The notes beneath the pieces were generated by a model. That model was not told the origin of the DNA. It saw only the letters and a list, made by a program, of their open reading frames with translations, and searched no databases. A program made the position numbers and the translations under genes. DNA of 64,000 nt from Chloranthus sessilifolius (lineage: Eukaryota > Streptophyta > Magnoliopsida > Chloranthales > Chloranthaceae): positions 92,330,491 to 92,394,490 of the forward strand of contig CM037595.1 of assembly GCA_021018995.1 (NCBI GenBank), read 5' to 3'. This document shows positions 1-11,541 of the stretch, piece by piece; the first letter of the stretch is position 1, and each line of letters opens with the position of its first letter.

Positions 1-619
1 ATTAATGAGAACGCATTGCATTTTGGCTTGTGAGAAGCTTGAAGAGTGAGTCTTCTTCCCCGAGAGGGGTTTGGTGTGAGGCCAAGGGTGAGATGCCCAT
101 GTTACTTTGATTTTTTCCTTTACATTTTGTTCTTATTTGATCTCCTATTTTCTCCTTGAATCTTTGGCATCCTCTTTTCCCCCTTTTTAATTGATTTTCT
201 CATTTCCCAACCCTAGATTTAGAGTAACCTTAATGTCTATCCTAATGGATCGAATCCAATCCTAGCCTGTCGATCCATAACCGTTGTTAGACTCGAGCTT
301 GCTCGATTTGAGTCGTTAGCCGTTTCGATTCCAAAGCACTAGCGAAGAACTATCGATTCCATCGCGAGCTACAATCTAACGCCCCGACTTAGACGAAGCG
401 AGAGTTCTATCTCTCGGATCGCCTCTTCCGCCATCCTAACGGATCTCGCGCGTCGGATTGGACACTGCGTGAACCAAAGCATGGACACCTAAGGGAAATC
501 CCGAGAAACCTGAAGGTATCGCCTTAATTGGTAGTTGATTGCTTAATTAATTAGTTTAATTTCGACAAAATCATCATATCATGAACATTCATGGATCTTA
601 GGGTCGTTGTCCCGCGTCA
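1..619 (+). repeat. LTR of repeat family A, copy 1 (left part outside window)
   Basis: The right 619 bases of a long terminal repeat. It shares with the copies at 6814-7836 and 7902-8863 the stretch around GGTTTGGTGTGAGGCCAAGGG (split here as 70-90) and the terminal GTCGTTGTCCCGCGTCA at 603-619. The boundary at 619 is where all three copies stop matching. It sits inside a minus-strand Copia LTR, which resumes at 620. The 5-bp TSD would be TTAGG (620-624), but the left side lies outside the window. Whether it is a solo LTR or the end of a longer element cannot be seen. Superfamily unknown; LTR lengths near 1 kb suggest Ty3/gypsy, but this is inference. Confidence 0.75.
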
Positions 620-2505
620 TTAGGGTTAGAGAAAATAGAGAAAAAGAGAGAGAGAGAGAGAGACAAAAGAGAATAAGAAATAATGAGAAGGCTTAGTAAG
701 TAATCACCCCTTGCTAGTGTTGTCATGGAGGAGGCTGCAAGTCTATAAGAGTTGGTAAGGGCAATGAGAGAATAGGGACTGGACTAATGTGATCCTCAAA
801 AAAATAGTGAACATCCTCATAAAATGTGACATCCATGGAAGTGTAAAACCGATGAATTTGAGGATAATAAAAACGGTACTCCTTTGACACACCGAAATAC
901 CCAATAAAAATAAACTTGATGGCCTTATCACCCAAATTTTTTCGTGAAGGGCGAAGATCGTGAACAAAAGCATGCACATCCAAAAACATGATGCTCAAGG
1001 AGGAACATAGGATCTTCAAGCCGAAATGTTTATAGGGGAGTATTACCTTCTATGATCCGAAATGGAGTGTGATTCATGAGATAAAATGTCGTTAAGAGTT
1101 CCATAGACCAAGAGGTCTTAGACACATACGTACCATGAAGTAAACATCTAGTTCCTATCAAAAGATGCCTATTCTTAGGCTCAGCCACATCAGTCTGTTG
1201 CGGAGTGTCACGAAATGAGTATTGATGTCTAATTCCATGATTAGAGAGATAGTCTTTAAAGGATTGAGATGTGTATTCACCTCTATTATCAGATCTCAAG
1301 ATCCTGATATTAGTCCCATACTGATTGCATACTTTAGCATGGGCCTCTTAGAATTAAACAAAAAATCTCACTTTTGTTCACCAACAAGGAAAGTTAGGTA
1401 GCCTTGGTGCAATCATCAATAAAAAAGACAAAGTAATGATAACCATCAAGAGAAGCAACTAGGAATGTCCCCAAACATCAAAGAGATCAAAATTAAAGGT
1501 AAGTTAGAACTATGCATATGAAAAGGATAAGAGTTTCGAACATGTTTGGAAACTTCACAAACCTCACATTGGAATGTCATAGATTAACACACATGCTTAA
1601 ATTTAGGAATCAGATTGCGTAAGGTAAGGAAACCAACATAACCAAGCTAGGCATGCCATAAAGAAAGGTTATCACGATTAACATTTATAACGAATGGAAA
1701 AAAGGAGAAATATTCTTCGTTCCATTGGCAATTGCAGCAGTAGATGTACCAAGTTCCACGGCTAGATAGTAGAGACCTCCTCTCTCAATGCCCCAACCAA
1801 CAAATCTCTTAGTGGTCAAATCCTGGACAAGACAATGGGAAGGATAAAAGGGAATGGAACAATTTAAATTTTTGGAAAGACAGCTAGCAAATAGAAAATT
1901 TGTAGAGAAATGCAGAACATAAAGTACATTAGATAAAGAAAGAGAGAGGATACCGAATTGGTTCTTACTCCTTCAACCAGAGTAGGTAACCATCAGCCAA
2001 GCGAACCTGAGATGCTGATGATGTAGATGCTCGTGATGTTGTTGAATAAAATGAGAATCCCTGATACTCTTCGGTCATATGTTCAGTAGCTCTGATATCA
2101 ATGACCCAATATGAAGGAGTACAGAAGTGGCAACCAAGACTGAGCTTAAGCAACCTGCGAATCAAGATATGACATCGTACTAGATGTGGGATCAAATAAT
2201 TCAAAAATGAAACCATCGTATCGTAGCCGCACAAATCAATAAACATCAATCTCGATCCCAAAGGGGAGGGTTTCGAGGGGTTTTAGGTCAAATAGTTGAC
2301 TCGACTGACATAAGTCTGACGTCAGCAGGAAGAGATGTGGGCACAGGTCCGATGAGGCTCTGATACCAACTTCAGTGTAATGGCATGGTGGTATTAAGGT
2401 TTAGATTGGCGGTATTGGGTTAGATTGGTGGTTTTAGGTTTAGAGTTAGAGAAGATAGAGATAGAGAGAGAATAAGAAATAATTAAAAGACTTAGTGAGT
2501 CACAA
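620..2505 (-). mobile_element. Copia-type LTR retrotransposon fossil E1
   Basis: Minus-strand Copia remnant. Recognisable parts, in minus order: partial LTR (about 2370-2505), PBS of the initiator-Met class (2356-2369, reads TTGGTATCAGAGCC), 5' leader with a GACGTCA motif, a protease-like DSGA-type segment (WVIDIRATEHMT, near 2090-2130), integrase with the core motif SDNRGEYTS (about 1030-1300), the post-integrase KGY-type segment (723-1019), and an LTR remnant (620-712). The LTR belongs to the family of E3 (5869-11536). It is much shorter than the usual ~5 kb and broken in many places. Old. Family A copy 1 is inserted in its left LTR. Confidence 0.8.
645..662. repeat. (GA)n microsatellite
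   Basis: Nine GA units in the E1 LTR remnant. The related LTR at 11327-11536 carries a longer CT run at the matching place, so this is an LTR-borne microsatellite. Confidence 0.9.
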
Positions 2506-2820
2506 AAATCGTCGAATTTTTTAAAAAATCGAGAATAATTCGCAAATTTAAGATCCCCCGAATTATTCGCGAATTTTTTGAAAATTCGCCTTATCACAAA
2601 AAATTGCGAATAATTCGCAAATTATTCCCGAATTTTTCAAAAAAGTTGACTTATTAAATTTTTTTAATTTTTTTTATAATTTTAAATCTTTTTATTTTTA
2701 AATTTTTCTCACTGATTTTTTGTCCGAATATTTCCCCAAACTTCCCGGATTTGCTGGATTTTTCCGAATTTTAACCTCGCCGAACTATTATCGAACCCCG
2801 ATTTGGTGACTACGTTTTCG
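2504..2820. repeat. AT-rich palindromic repeat, possibly MITE-derived
   Basis: About 315 bases built of variants of GAATTATTCGCGAATTTTT, with Ts and As in long runs. The outer ends are roughly inverted (CACAAAAATCG at 2503 against CGATTTGGTG at 2800-2809), which resembles a MITE, but I cannot find a convincing TSD. It separates the two minus-strand Copia fossils E1 and E2. No coding potential. Confidence 0.45.
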
Positions 2821-4559
2821 ACAACCAATTATAATGTAGTGTACCAAGTACAGTCATCTAAAAATGACACAAAATAACGGTAACCATGTATTGCAACGAC
2901 ATGAGGAAGGCCCCCAAACATCTGAGTGAACAATTTTGAAAGGGATTATCACACTTCTCATTACTACTAGGATATGTAACTCTGCAATTTTTTTTACTGC
3001 TGACAGACTTCACATTTAAAGGTTTTATAGTAAAAAGAACTAAATAATGTAGGAAATAAGATATGGAAATGGGGAAGAGGAAGTGTCCAAGGCGACGATG
3101 TCATAAGTGGGTCGTCCCTAAAGATGTAGCAGCAAGTGCAGCAATAATTGACTTCTGAGGCTTCTGGTCTTCAAAACTCCCTCTCCTCACTCTCACGACC
3201 AAATGTTTTCCCTAGTCAGGTTCTATAAAGATAATAATAAATTAATAACGGAAAAATGTTACATTATAATTCACAGTTTTAACAATTGTACTGACAGCAA
3301 AAAGATTAAGAGGCATCTTGGGAATGTGCAATGTAGAGTCAAGAGATAAACTTCAAATGTGAACACTTCCAGTGCCCCGTTAGCGAGACAATGGAACTGT
3401 CAGCAAACTGAACATGACACGGAGCAAATAAGGGTATAATTGAATCAAATAAAATGAACATACCAGACATGTAATCAGTAGCACATGAATCATTGATCGA
3501 GGGAGACTGACGAGGATGATGCATGAGCTGATCCAATGATACCTGACTCGACAAGATGAGAAGATGAGGCCTAGGCACTTGAGGCTCTCTGGACAAGCTC
3601 TTGATCTCTATGTCATTGAAGACGTAGATAGTACAGTAGTTGGGATCATAGTCGGTGGAGAAGACAAAATAGATCTTACAACAGAAATAAGAGGTTCAGA
3701 GTCACCCTCGGCAGTAAAAACACCCATTCTCAAAATTTGGCTTCCCAGTAAGTCCCAGCAAGTCTCTTGTAAATGCCCCACTCGGCCATAGTGGGTGAAT
3801 TTCAATTTTTCTTTCTCCTCATGTGACATACCCACACGGCCACGTCTACCCCAACCATGAAATCTACCTACTCGGTGGCGGAACTCAGAGAAGGATGGAA
3901 GCACTGAATGCTCAGGGGCTGCTATAGAGACGCAAAAAATGTCATCTAACTCTCCCCATGCTGTAAAACAGAGAAGACAGTACCAAATGAAGGGCACTTC
4001 TCACATACTAAAATGTTTGCAATACCACTTCCATATTCGGGGTTAGCACCTCGCAACAAATCCAATACTTTTTTCCTTTCAAGGGTACGATGGGCCTTGC
4101 TCAAACATTCATTGTACGTATCATTTTCCAGGTACTGGGCTAGCTTATCCCACATACTCCTCATGTGTGTAAAACTCTCCTATTGGATTTTCTCCTTGAT
4201 GGTACTGCTGATTTTGTCATGAGCTGAAACATTTTGGCTAAACTTTGCTTTTGTTACAACTTAGAAGGCATCACGAATTTCCTCCCAGAACTCTCTTGCA
4301 TTAGTAGCGTATGAAAGATGGGCGGTTAGTGGGTTGCATGGAGTGAAGGATCGACATCATGACCGTTAAATTACCACACTCCCAATAATTATGCTTCGGA
4401 TCAGTAACATCCAGTTCAGAATAGCACCATTCACATAGCCTAGCTTTCTTTTGGATCCCAAGAACATCGGAACAGACCCTGGTCACTCAAGGTAATTAGC
4501 CATCAAACTTAACTTTAGTGACTGGGAGTCCATGGAACCGTTCCGAACCACTAACCAAA

Positions 4560-4970
4560 CTGATTTTAGTTTCATCCATTCAGCAAAACAACAAATGCAA
4601 CGAATATTTTCACCAAAGACCTCTAATCACAACAAATTAGCACAATTTATAATCAAACCAACACAAACGTTGTCCCCACCTGCTGCATACAGCCTCTTCC
4701 TTACCTTTAGCATAGCTATGACATTAAAACCCAATAGATTTTTTCCATGCGCATTAGCGACTATTAAATGCCAATCGCTTGTTTAACATTTTTGGCAAAT
4801 TCATTACCACTATTAGGTGCCATACAAATATTTCTCAAAACTATATTTTGAAAGGTTTAATGAACAAAAAGGATTGTCTGACTCCACGCGATAATTTGCT
4901 TCTCAAATCCCAAAATAGGCATTTCAAAGCATCTTTCAGCGATACTTAAAAGGCAAGCTCTTCTAACTAT
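4560..4970. other. Leader-side region of E2, nothing coding
   Basis: Between the gag remnant and the LTR of E2. AT-rich, with no domain, tandem repeat or TSD that I can support. Probably the leader and eroded gag start of E2 plus small insertions. Confidence 0.4.
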
Positions 4971-5267
4971 AGGAAACTAGAAATAACTAAAGATGAAAGA
5001 TAACCAACTAAAGAGAATACCCTGTTAGGGTTGATTAAGAGAAAGAGAGATAGAGAAGAAAAGGGAGAGAAGAGAGAGAAATGGGCGCTAAAGGCTACAT
5101 TGTTGTATTTAAATAATTTGAGTTACATGAGATGTCCCCTATATATAGAGGGAAACTTAAATACAAAACTTATTTATAGTCAATGTGGGACTAAACATAT
5201 TACCACAACATAACTAGACTAACTACCTAGATTAAATAGATATACAAAAACCTCATTATCTTAGACA
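4971..5267 (-). repeat. LTR of E2
   Basis: 297-base LTR that aligns over its length with 15193-15465 (shared GGAAACTAGAAATAACTAA, AGTTACATGAGA, CAAAACTTATTT and AACCTCATTGT-type blocks). On the minus strand it starts TGTCTAAGA. The left flank resembles a worn PBS; the right flank (5268-5278, minus CTGGAGGGGAG) looks like a polypurine tract. Confidence 0.75.
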
Positions 5268-5799
5268 CTCCCCTCCAGATAGGTACAAAAGTGCTTTACG
5301 TTCAAATTTCTCAAACACTGCCATCTGAAAGTTTGTGGACTCTTTAACACAAAATCTATATGTTTCAGATACACAATATGAACAAATTCTTCACATCTAT
5401 AAGAGGAATCTCTTAGCTTGTATGGCCCCCACATTCCAAATTTAATGGTATCGGATTAACTTGTATCTAGCTTAGATGTAAGTGTATTAGTATTTTCTGC
5501 TTTTTCTAAGTTATTGGAACTAAAAGGATTAAACAGCCTGTCTTGTGGGATTCTCCTTATTTAAAAACTTTAAATATACAACAGATTCTTCCATGGAAAG
5601 AATTTACGAAGATGGTTGTACACTTTTAATGTTACTATTTTACAGGTTGAATTGGGATATATACCATTGAAAAAGTTGATGATTGACTTTCACCTTAAAA
5701 AAATAATTTTAAATTTTTTGAATTGATTTATACATTCTACCCAAGCTCCACATGGACCCCGGAGCCAGTACGGTGTTCCTGCAGGAGCACCCTATCGGC

Positions 5800-5836
<37 letters not shown>

Positions 5837-5863
5837 ATTTGGAGCATCTATGGTAGTGATGCC
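5268..5863. other. Unassigned spacer with a microsatellite
   Basis: Lies between the E2 LTR and the TSD of E3. The first ~430 bases could be the 3' internal end of another minus-strand element, because a polypurine-like tract abuts the LTR, but no protein domain is visible. A (TA)n(TG)n tract occupies 5801-5836. Confidence 0.4.
5801..5836. repeat. (TA)n(TG)n compound microsatellite
   Basis: About nine TA units run directly into about nine TG units. No flanking gene. Confidence 0.95.
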
Positions 5864-5868
5864 CAACT

Positions 5869-6080
5869 TTTTAGTGTTAGAAGTGTTAGTTATATTGGTG
5901 TGCGTGTAGCACTATTGGGTGTCATTGTAATTATTATCACTTAATATAAATGCTAGTGAGGCACTACTAACTCATTAAGCCTTCCCATTATTTCTTTCTC
6001 CCTCTCTCTTCTAATCTTCTCTAACCCTAAACCTAATACCACTCACCTAACCCTAAAATCACCATACATTAATGTCTTCT
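5869..6080 (+). repeat. 5' LTR of E3
   Basis: 212 bases. Pairs with 11327-11536 through the blocks TTAATATAAATGCTAGTGAG and AATACCACTCACCTAA. The TSD CAACT lies directly to its left and the PBS directly to its right. Confidence 0.8.
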
Positions 6081-6813
6081 TAGTATTAGAGAAAGGTTAA
6101 ACCTGTGCCACCTCCTCTTTAGGTTGACGTCATGCTAATGTCACGCTGATGTCAGCTGGTCAAATTAGTTTACCTGAAACCACTTGCAATCGGTACTCCT
6201 AGAATCGGATTCTCAAGTGGAGGATTCTTCTCTTCTTCATCTGAGTTGATTTGAGCATTGGAAATTAAGGTTTCAAATAGATCTTTTTTTATTACACAGA
6301 CCCCAAGGCAGATCCATGGCGGAGGTTCGAAATTGGATTTGGAGTTGATTGGCACCTGCAGCAGGTATTTCTGTGGCAGATTGGAATTTCTGATATTTTT
6401 TTTCTGGGGTTCTGCTTATTCTCTCTGTTGATGATTAGCACATGGTAAACCATGATTCTTAATTCTTTGATGATCTCTGCAGGTGAGTTTTTTTTCCAGT
6501 TTGGAATAAATATTCAAAGGTGTTTTTCAGACTTCTCCTTTTTTCCTTGTTTTACGGATATAAATGCATATTATTGGGGCAGGTTTAGCCCGATATCCGA
6601 ATGCTGGTCTTAGTCTATAGCTTCTATGATTTAAAAAGGGGAATACTGTTTTCTTGTTTAGTATCCCTTTGTTGTTAGTTATCCTTTTCTTTTGGGATCA
6701 ACATGACCGAGAATTTTAAGAAACATGAGTGTTGAGAATCTACCCACTAGTATTACTTACACATAGTTGAATTGCAACAACTATGTGGAATGGAAGAGTA
6801 CCATTAGACTCTA
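6081..6813 (+). other. 5' leader region of E3
   Basis: PBS-like sequence, then a leader with GACGTCA and CTGGTCAAATTAG-type motifs shared with other Copia leaders in the window. The rest (6370-6813) is non-coding by eye. It ends at the TSD CTCTA of the first solo LTR. Confidence 0.6.
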
Positions 6814-7836
6814 TGATGCGGGACAAGGACCCTAAACTACGTGAATGTCATGATTTAATTAATTGCCGAAATTAAACTAAATTAATTAAACAATAAACCA
6901 TAAAATTAATGCGAATACCATAGGGTTTCATAGTTTCCATTGAAAGATTGCACTTGATTCAAGTAGGGTTCGGTCCATGCGCTAGATCCATTAGATTCGC
7001 GGTGTAGATCGGTTTTAGAGGTAGAACTCTAACTTTTCCAGATTAGGGCACCGCTCGAGATTCAATGATGCAATCACAAGTCCTCTAAGGGGTTCTAATT
7101 CGGGTTGGCTAATGACTTGTATAAGATCTAGGGTTAGAATCAGATCGATTTGATGGTTCTGATGGATGTGTGGGTTTTGAATATCGGGGCAATTTTGGTT
7201 GGATGGTTGGATTTAGGATTTATGAGATGGGTGAGAATCAATGACTCTGATGGAGACTAGGTTTAAGGTAACGGCTGGATTTATGGTTATGGGATCAAAA
7301 TAAAGCAGAGAAAGAAAAATAAAAATGAAGAGATAGATAGAAGATTGATTTTGGGCTTCACACCCTTGGCTTCACACCAAACCCTTATCGGGAAGCGAAG
7401 AAGAATCACTCTTCAACAATGGCTCATCTCAAGCACACAAACAATAGCTTTCATTCATAATCAATCATTAATTACAAAGTTTATTTTGAGACCTTATATA
7501 GGAGACCTCACAAAAGAAAAATAAAACCTCAAAACAAAATAAACAAAGACAAGTATGCCCTTAAAATTCAAATTCGAATTCTGGTCACAACATAGTCAAT
7601 CGATCGACACTTGTCATTCGATTGATTGACTCATATATAAATATGTCGCCAGAATTAGTTCCTCGCAGGCCCAGTAAATCGATTGAATCCCAAGTGTCAA
7701 TCGATTTACTGTGCATTGCTCCAGCACGTCGAATCTTTAAGCCTGGTTCTGGTTTCCGTTTTCGTTCCGCTTTTTCCAACGCCGGTACACGCGAAATGGT
7801 CTGTATCTAATGTCTACAATGTCGACGTCCCCGTCA
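6814..7836 (-). repeat. Solo LTR of repeat family A, copy 2
   Basis: 1023-base LTR on the minus strand, starting TGACGGGGACG at 7836 and ending CCCGCATCA at 6814. It is flanked by a perfect 5-bp TSD, CTCTA (6809-6813 and 7837-7841). No internal region or second LTR is attached, so it is a solo LTR left by LTR-LTR recombination. A TATA-like box (TATATAAGG, minus) lies near 7495. The U3 part holds palindromes around ATCGATT (7600-7712). Inserted in Copia element E3. Confidence 0.9.
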
Positions 7837-7901
7837 CTCTATGCCAAGGATGGATGAAGATGGGTTTGTTAATTAAGACCATCCCTAGGCCTAAAACTAA
7901 T

Positions 7902-8863
7902 TGATGGGGACGCCACTTACATAGACATTGGATTCAGACCGCACCGGTTCTCTCGGCGTCGGAAGAAGCGTAGAGGAAGCCCGAGTACCGTAGCCTCAGA
8001 GGAGGAACAGACACAAACCGCGAAGAGAGCAACACTACACACGAGGAGAACGACGCTGCAGAGAACCCTCGTGCGAGCGAGTACTTAAACTCACTCAAGC
8101 GAGTCTTGCGTGAGCGATCACTTAAACTCGCTCGAGCGAGCCTCGCTCGAGCGATGATAAAACTCGCGCAAGCGAACCCGTAAGATAGGATTTTATGCGA
8201 AACTTCCCTTTTTTGTGTTTTATTAGTATTAGAACTCTTTATTTCGAACTTAATTATTGGTAGCCTATATATAGAGGCTTGTAAAGACTTTTAATTAGTT
8301 GATTGATTATTTGAATACTTTTATGCTTGAATAATCTTTGCCTGAGATGGGTTTGGTATGAGGCCAAGGGAGTGATTCCCAAAAGCCATTGTTATCTTCT
8401 CTATTCTATTTGCTACTTTCGATCTGTGTTTGCTTTTCTAAACCATAGCCTAATTGTTTCTTTTCAAATCCAAAACCCTAAACCCTTTTGAAACCCTAAA
8501 CCACACAAAAACAACACCCATTCCAAACCATAAACCGAGTCGAAAACCATAAGCCTATTGCAAACCGCAAATCCCTTTCACAATCCAACTTGGAATCCGT
8601 GAATCTACATCGAACTGAAGACGAGCGCCTAAGCCTGGAAAAAGCTAGAGTCTTATCTCTAGGCCGATCTTGCCTCGACTCGAAAAGTACTTGCGCATCA
8701 TACTAGACCCTACTTGGATCTCGTGTGATCTACCAACCTGAATTCTCTGAACCCTAAGGTACTTAAGATAGTTTTGAGATTAAGTTTGATTTAATTTTAT
8801 TTAATTTCGGCAAAATCTGTATAAAAATCATATTCCGCATTTTAGGGTCGTTGTCCCTCGTCA
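7902..8863 (+). repeat. Solo LTR of repeat family A, copy 3
   Basis: 962-base LTR on the plus strand, starting TGATGGGGACG at 7902 and ending GTCCCTCGTCA at 8863. Flanked by CTAAT (7897-7901) and CCAAT (8864-8868), a TSD with one mismatch. A TATA-like box (CCTATATATAGAGG) is near 8262-8275. It lies head to head with copy 2, only 65 bases away, and in the same Copia element. No internal region, hence a solo LTR. Confidence 0.9.
8071..8180. repeat. Tandem CTCGAGCGAG palindromes in a solo LTR
   Basis: Five or six degenerate copies of a CTCGCTCGAGCGAG-like palindrome, separated by ACTTAAACT-like linkers. They lie in U3, upstream of the TATA-like box of solo LTR copy 3. The matching part of copy 2 carries different palindromes (TCAATCGATTGAC type). 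Confidence 0.7.
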
Positions 8864-11326
8864 CCAATGCTAGTGTTGTCGAAAAGTAGGATGCTGACAA
8901 TGCTATCATCCTCGGATGACTGTTTAACTCCATGAACCCTTCTATTTATCGAATTTTTATGTATTATGATTTTGTTGCCAACCTTTAAACCAGGTTGGAG
9001 CATACTTGCGCACCATCTGATGATGACACAAGCATTTATCACCTCAAGAAAATGATTGTTGAGTATAAGAAGGGGGTTATTCCATGAAGGACTACTATAG
9101 CTCCCTTCAAAGTATGTGAAAAAGCTCAATCATTATGGGCCACTTTCAGTGTTCGGTGAAGAAGTTGGGGCCAGCCGAAACATTTTGAGCGTGATCAAAT
9201 CTACAAATTCCTTAGGGGCCTTCGATCCAACTACGAGTAGACACGTACTCAGATTCTCACCTCGAGGCCTCTTCCCCCTTTGAGCATTGTCTATGGTGTC
9301 TTTTTTAACAGAGGAGTAGTGTCTTATAGTTATGTCCACTAGTGCTCTTGTTCTTTTTGCTCCACTAGAGCGTACTGCATACGGTTCTAATACTCATCCC
9401 CTGGAGGCAGAGGGAGGTGAAGCGATAAAGGTGGCCAGTGGGGAGGCTGTCCAAATGGCCCAGGAAGTTTCTCTACCATTACAGGTTCTCACTTTGGTAT
9501 CATCGGGCATGACCGCGATCAGTGCAACCATTTACATGGCTATCCCGACGGTTATCATCCTAGATTTTCTATACTAGTACTATTGATACATATGAGGTTA
9601 CTACTGTTGATCTTATGAGCTCTCTTCGATCCCAGATGACAGTTGATTCGGGTTGAGCTTCGTGTTGCACAGTCTCCATCTTCAGATCATCCAGGATCGT
9701 TTGCATCTACTTCAGAGCCTCAAACATATCCAATTCATCTGCTTTCACTACAACCACTACTACTTCCGCTTCTATTTACTCAGGGGCCACAGACCATATG
9801 ATGGATGAGTCTCAGGGTACTCTACATACTCCCCTCCCTCTTCTCCAACTCAGGTTCGCATTGCAGATAGCTCCTTCACTCATATTTTGGGAATGAAATT
9901 ACCCTATGTAACTCTTTTTCATGTCCTACATGTCTCATAGTTTTTTACAAATCTTCTTTCAGTTAGTAGCATTGCGAAGAAATTCAACTATCGCGTTATT
10001 TTTCTACCCTTCCTATTTTGTGTTTTAGGAGCTTACTACGAAGAAGATTGTTGGTAGAGGTGTCGAGAGGGGCGGACTCTACTATCTAGAGGCGGACTTT
10101 AGTATAGGCACTACTGTCGTTGTTGATGGATCAGATGATATCCTTCTCTCTATTTTCTCTTTTCCCATTAGATTCAGCTTAGATACTTTGTCTTTGTGGC
10201 ATGCCAAATTTGGACATGTCAGTTTTCAAACTCTATGCACTTTAGTACCAAGTTTTAAATCTATTTGCAAATCCATTAGATTTCAATGTGAAGTCTATGA
10301 GCTTTCAAAGCATGTTAGAAATTCTTATCCTTCATATATGTGTAAGTTTTATACTCTTCTTCATATTGTGCATATTGATGTGTGGGATCCCTCCTCTATT
10401 AGTTATGTTCTATGTGGAAGGTTTTCAATACTTTGTTACTTTCATTGTCGATTTCAATAGAACTGCTTGACTATATTTGTTGGAAAACAAAGGTGAAGTT
10501 CTATCTAAGTTTTAGGAGTTTCATGCTTTAGTTAGAACCCAATATGGTGCTACTGTGAATATTCTAACGTCTGGCAATAAAGGGGAGTACATGTCTCAAT
10601 CCTTTGATGATTACTTGAAAATGCATATTCATCATTTTTCCGGTCCTTATACTCCACAACAAAATGGAGTTGCGAAGCATAAGAACAGGCATCTTCTAGG
10701 ATTAACTTTGTATTTACTCCAAGGTATGTATGTGCCAAAACCTTATTGGTATTTGGCACTACAAACCTACGTATGTGTAGGGTTGGATTTGTTATGAATT
10801 GCCGCTCAACATCTGGATATAGTGTCTTTTTGGGAGGCACCTTGGCTGCCTGGAAAACTAAGAAACAAGCTTTGGCGTCTAAATCAAGTGCAGAAGCTAA
10901 ATACAGAGCCATTGCCCATGGGACTTGTGAAGTCACGTCGCTATGTTCTCTTCTATCCGAGCTTGGCTTTCCTATTTCTAGTTCATTATCTCTCCATTGT
11001 GACAATGGAGCAGCTAAAAAGATTGCTTCTGATTGCCCCAGATCTTTGGCATTCATTTATTTCTCACAAAGGTGGCTTGCTTTTTGTTTGGCACATTTCA
11101 TGTAACAGGCTTTGGTTCTTCATGAAACGACTAAGCACCATCAAGGTTGATATTCACTTTGTCCATGACAAGGTGTGGAAAAAGTTCTTACTCCTAGTTG
11201 ATATTGCCACTTCTCAGCAGCTTGCAGACATAATGACTAAGGTCGTTGGGCATGACACTCAACGTGATGTTGTTGTCAAGCTGGGTATGGTTGATATACA
11301 TGCTCCAGCTTTGGGGGGATGGGGGG

Positions 11327-11437
11327 TGTTAGTGTTAGTAATGTTAGTTAAGTTGGTGTGCATGCAACACTATTGGGCGTTTAGTTGTAACTCTTAATAT
11401 AAATGCTAGTGAGGGACTCTTGACTCATTAAGCCCTC

Positions 11438-11478
<41 letters not shown>

Positions 11479-11536
11479 ACCCACACCCAAATACCACTCA
11501 CCTAAGCCTAAAACCACCATACCATGAATCTCCTCT
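11327..11536 (+). repeat. 3' LTR of E3
   Basis: 210 bases, preceded by the polypurine tract and followed by the TSD CAACT. Contains a CT microsatellite at 11440-11478. Confidence 0.85.
11440..11478. repeat. (CT)n microsatellite
   Basis: About 19 CT units inside the 3' LTR of E3. The paired 5' LTR has only a short CT stretch, so the run expanded after insertion. Confidence 0.95.
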
Positions 11537-11541
11537 CAACT

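Larger units (their letters stand above)
2831..5267 (-). mobile_element. Copia-type LTR retrotransposon fossil E2
   Basis: Minus-strand Copia element of a different family from E1. In minus order: 5' LTR (4971-5267), an imperfect PBS just left of it, gag segments (4301-4486, with the WY-rich gag core; 3946-4164, with the LNPEY-type motif), a CCHC-like zinc knuckle (near 3815), a protease segment (DSCATDYMSG, near 3470), GAG-pre-integrase, and the start of integrase (VHSDVWGPS, near 2910). No RT or RNase H is seen. Broken many times; old. Its LTR is the same family as 15193-15465. Confidence 0.75.
5869..11536 (+). mobile_element. Copia-type LTR retrotransposon fossil E3, host of two solo LTRs
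   Basis: Plus-strand Copia element bounded by matching LTRs (5869-6080 and 11327-11536) and a perfect 5-bp TSD, CAACT (5864-5868 and 11537-11541). An imperfect initiator-Met PBS follows the 5' LTR; a GGGGGGATGGGGGG polypurine tract precedes the 3' LTR. Parts: leader with GACGTCA (about 6120), gag (about 8869-9577), protease region (about 9700-10000), GAG-pre-integrase and integrase (10188-10797), and RNase H (about 10790-11300, SGYSVFLGG and KSSAEAKYRA motifs). Without the two nested solo LTRs it is about 3.7 kb, short for the family. Broken many times; its LTRs differ clearly, so it is old. Confidence 0.85.

Noticed and set aside
8470-8520. CCCTAAA words resembling plant telomere repeats
   Set aside because: Only a few imperfect copies, inside a solo LTR and shared with LTR leader sequences; not an interstitial telomere array.
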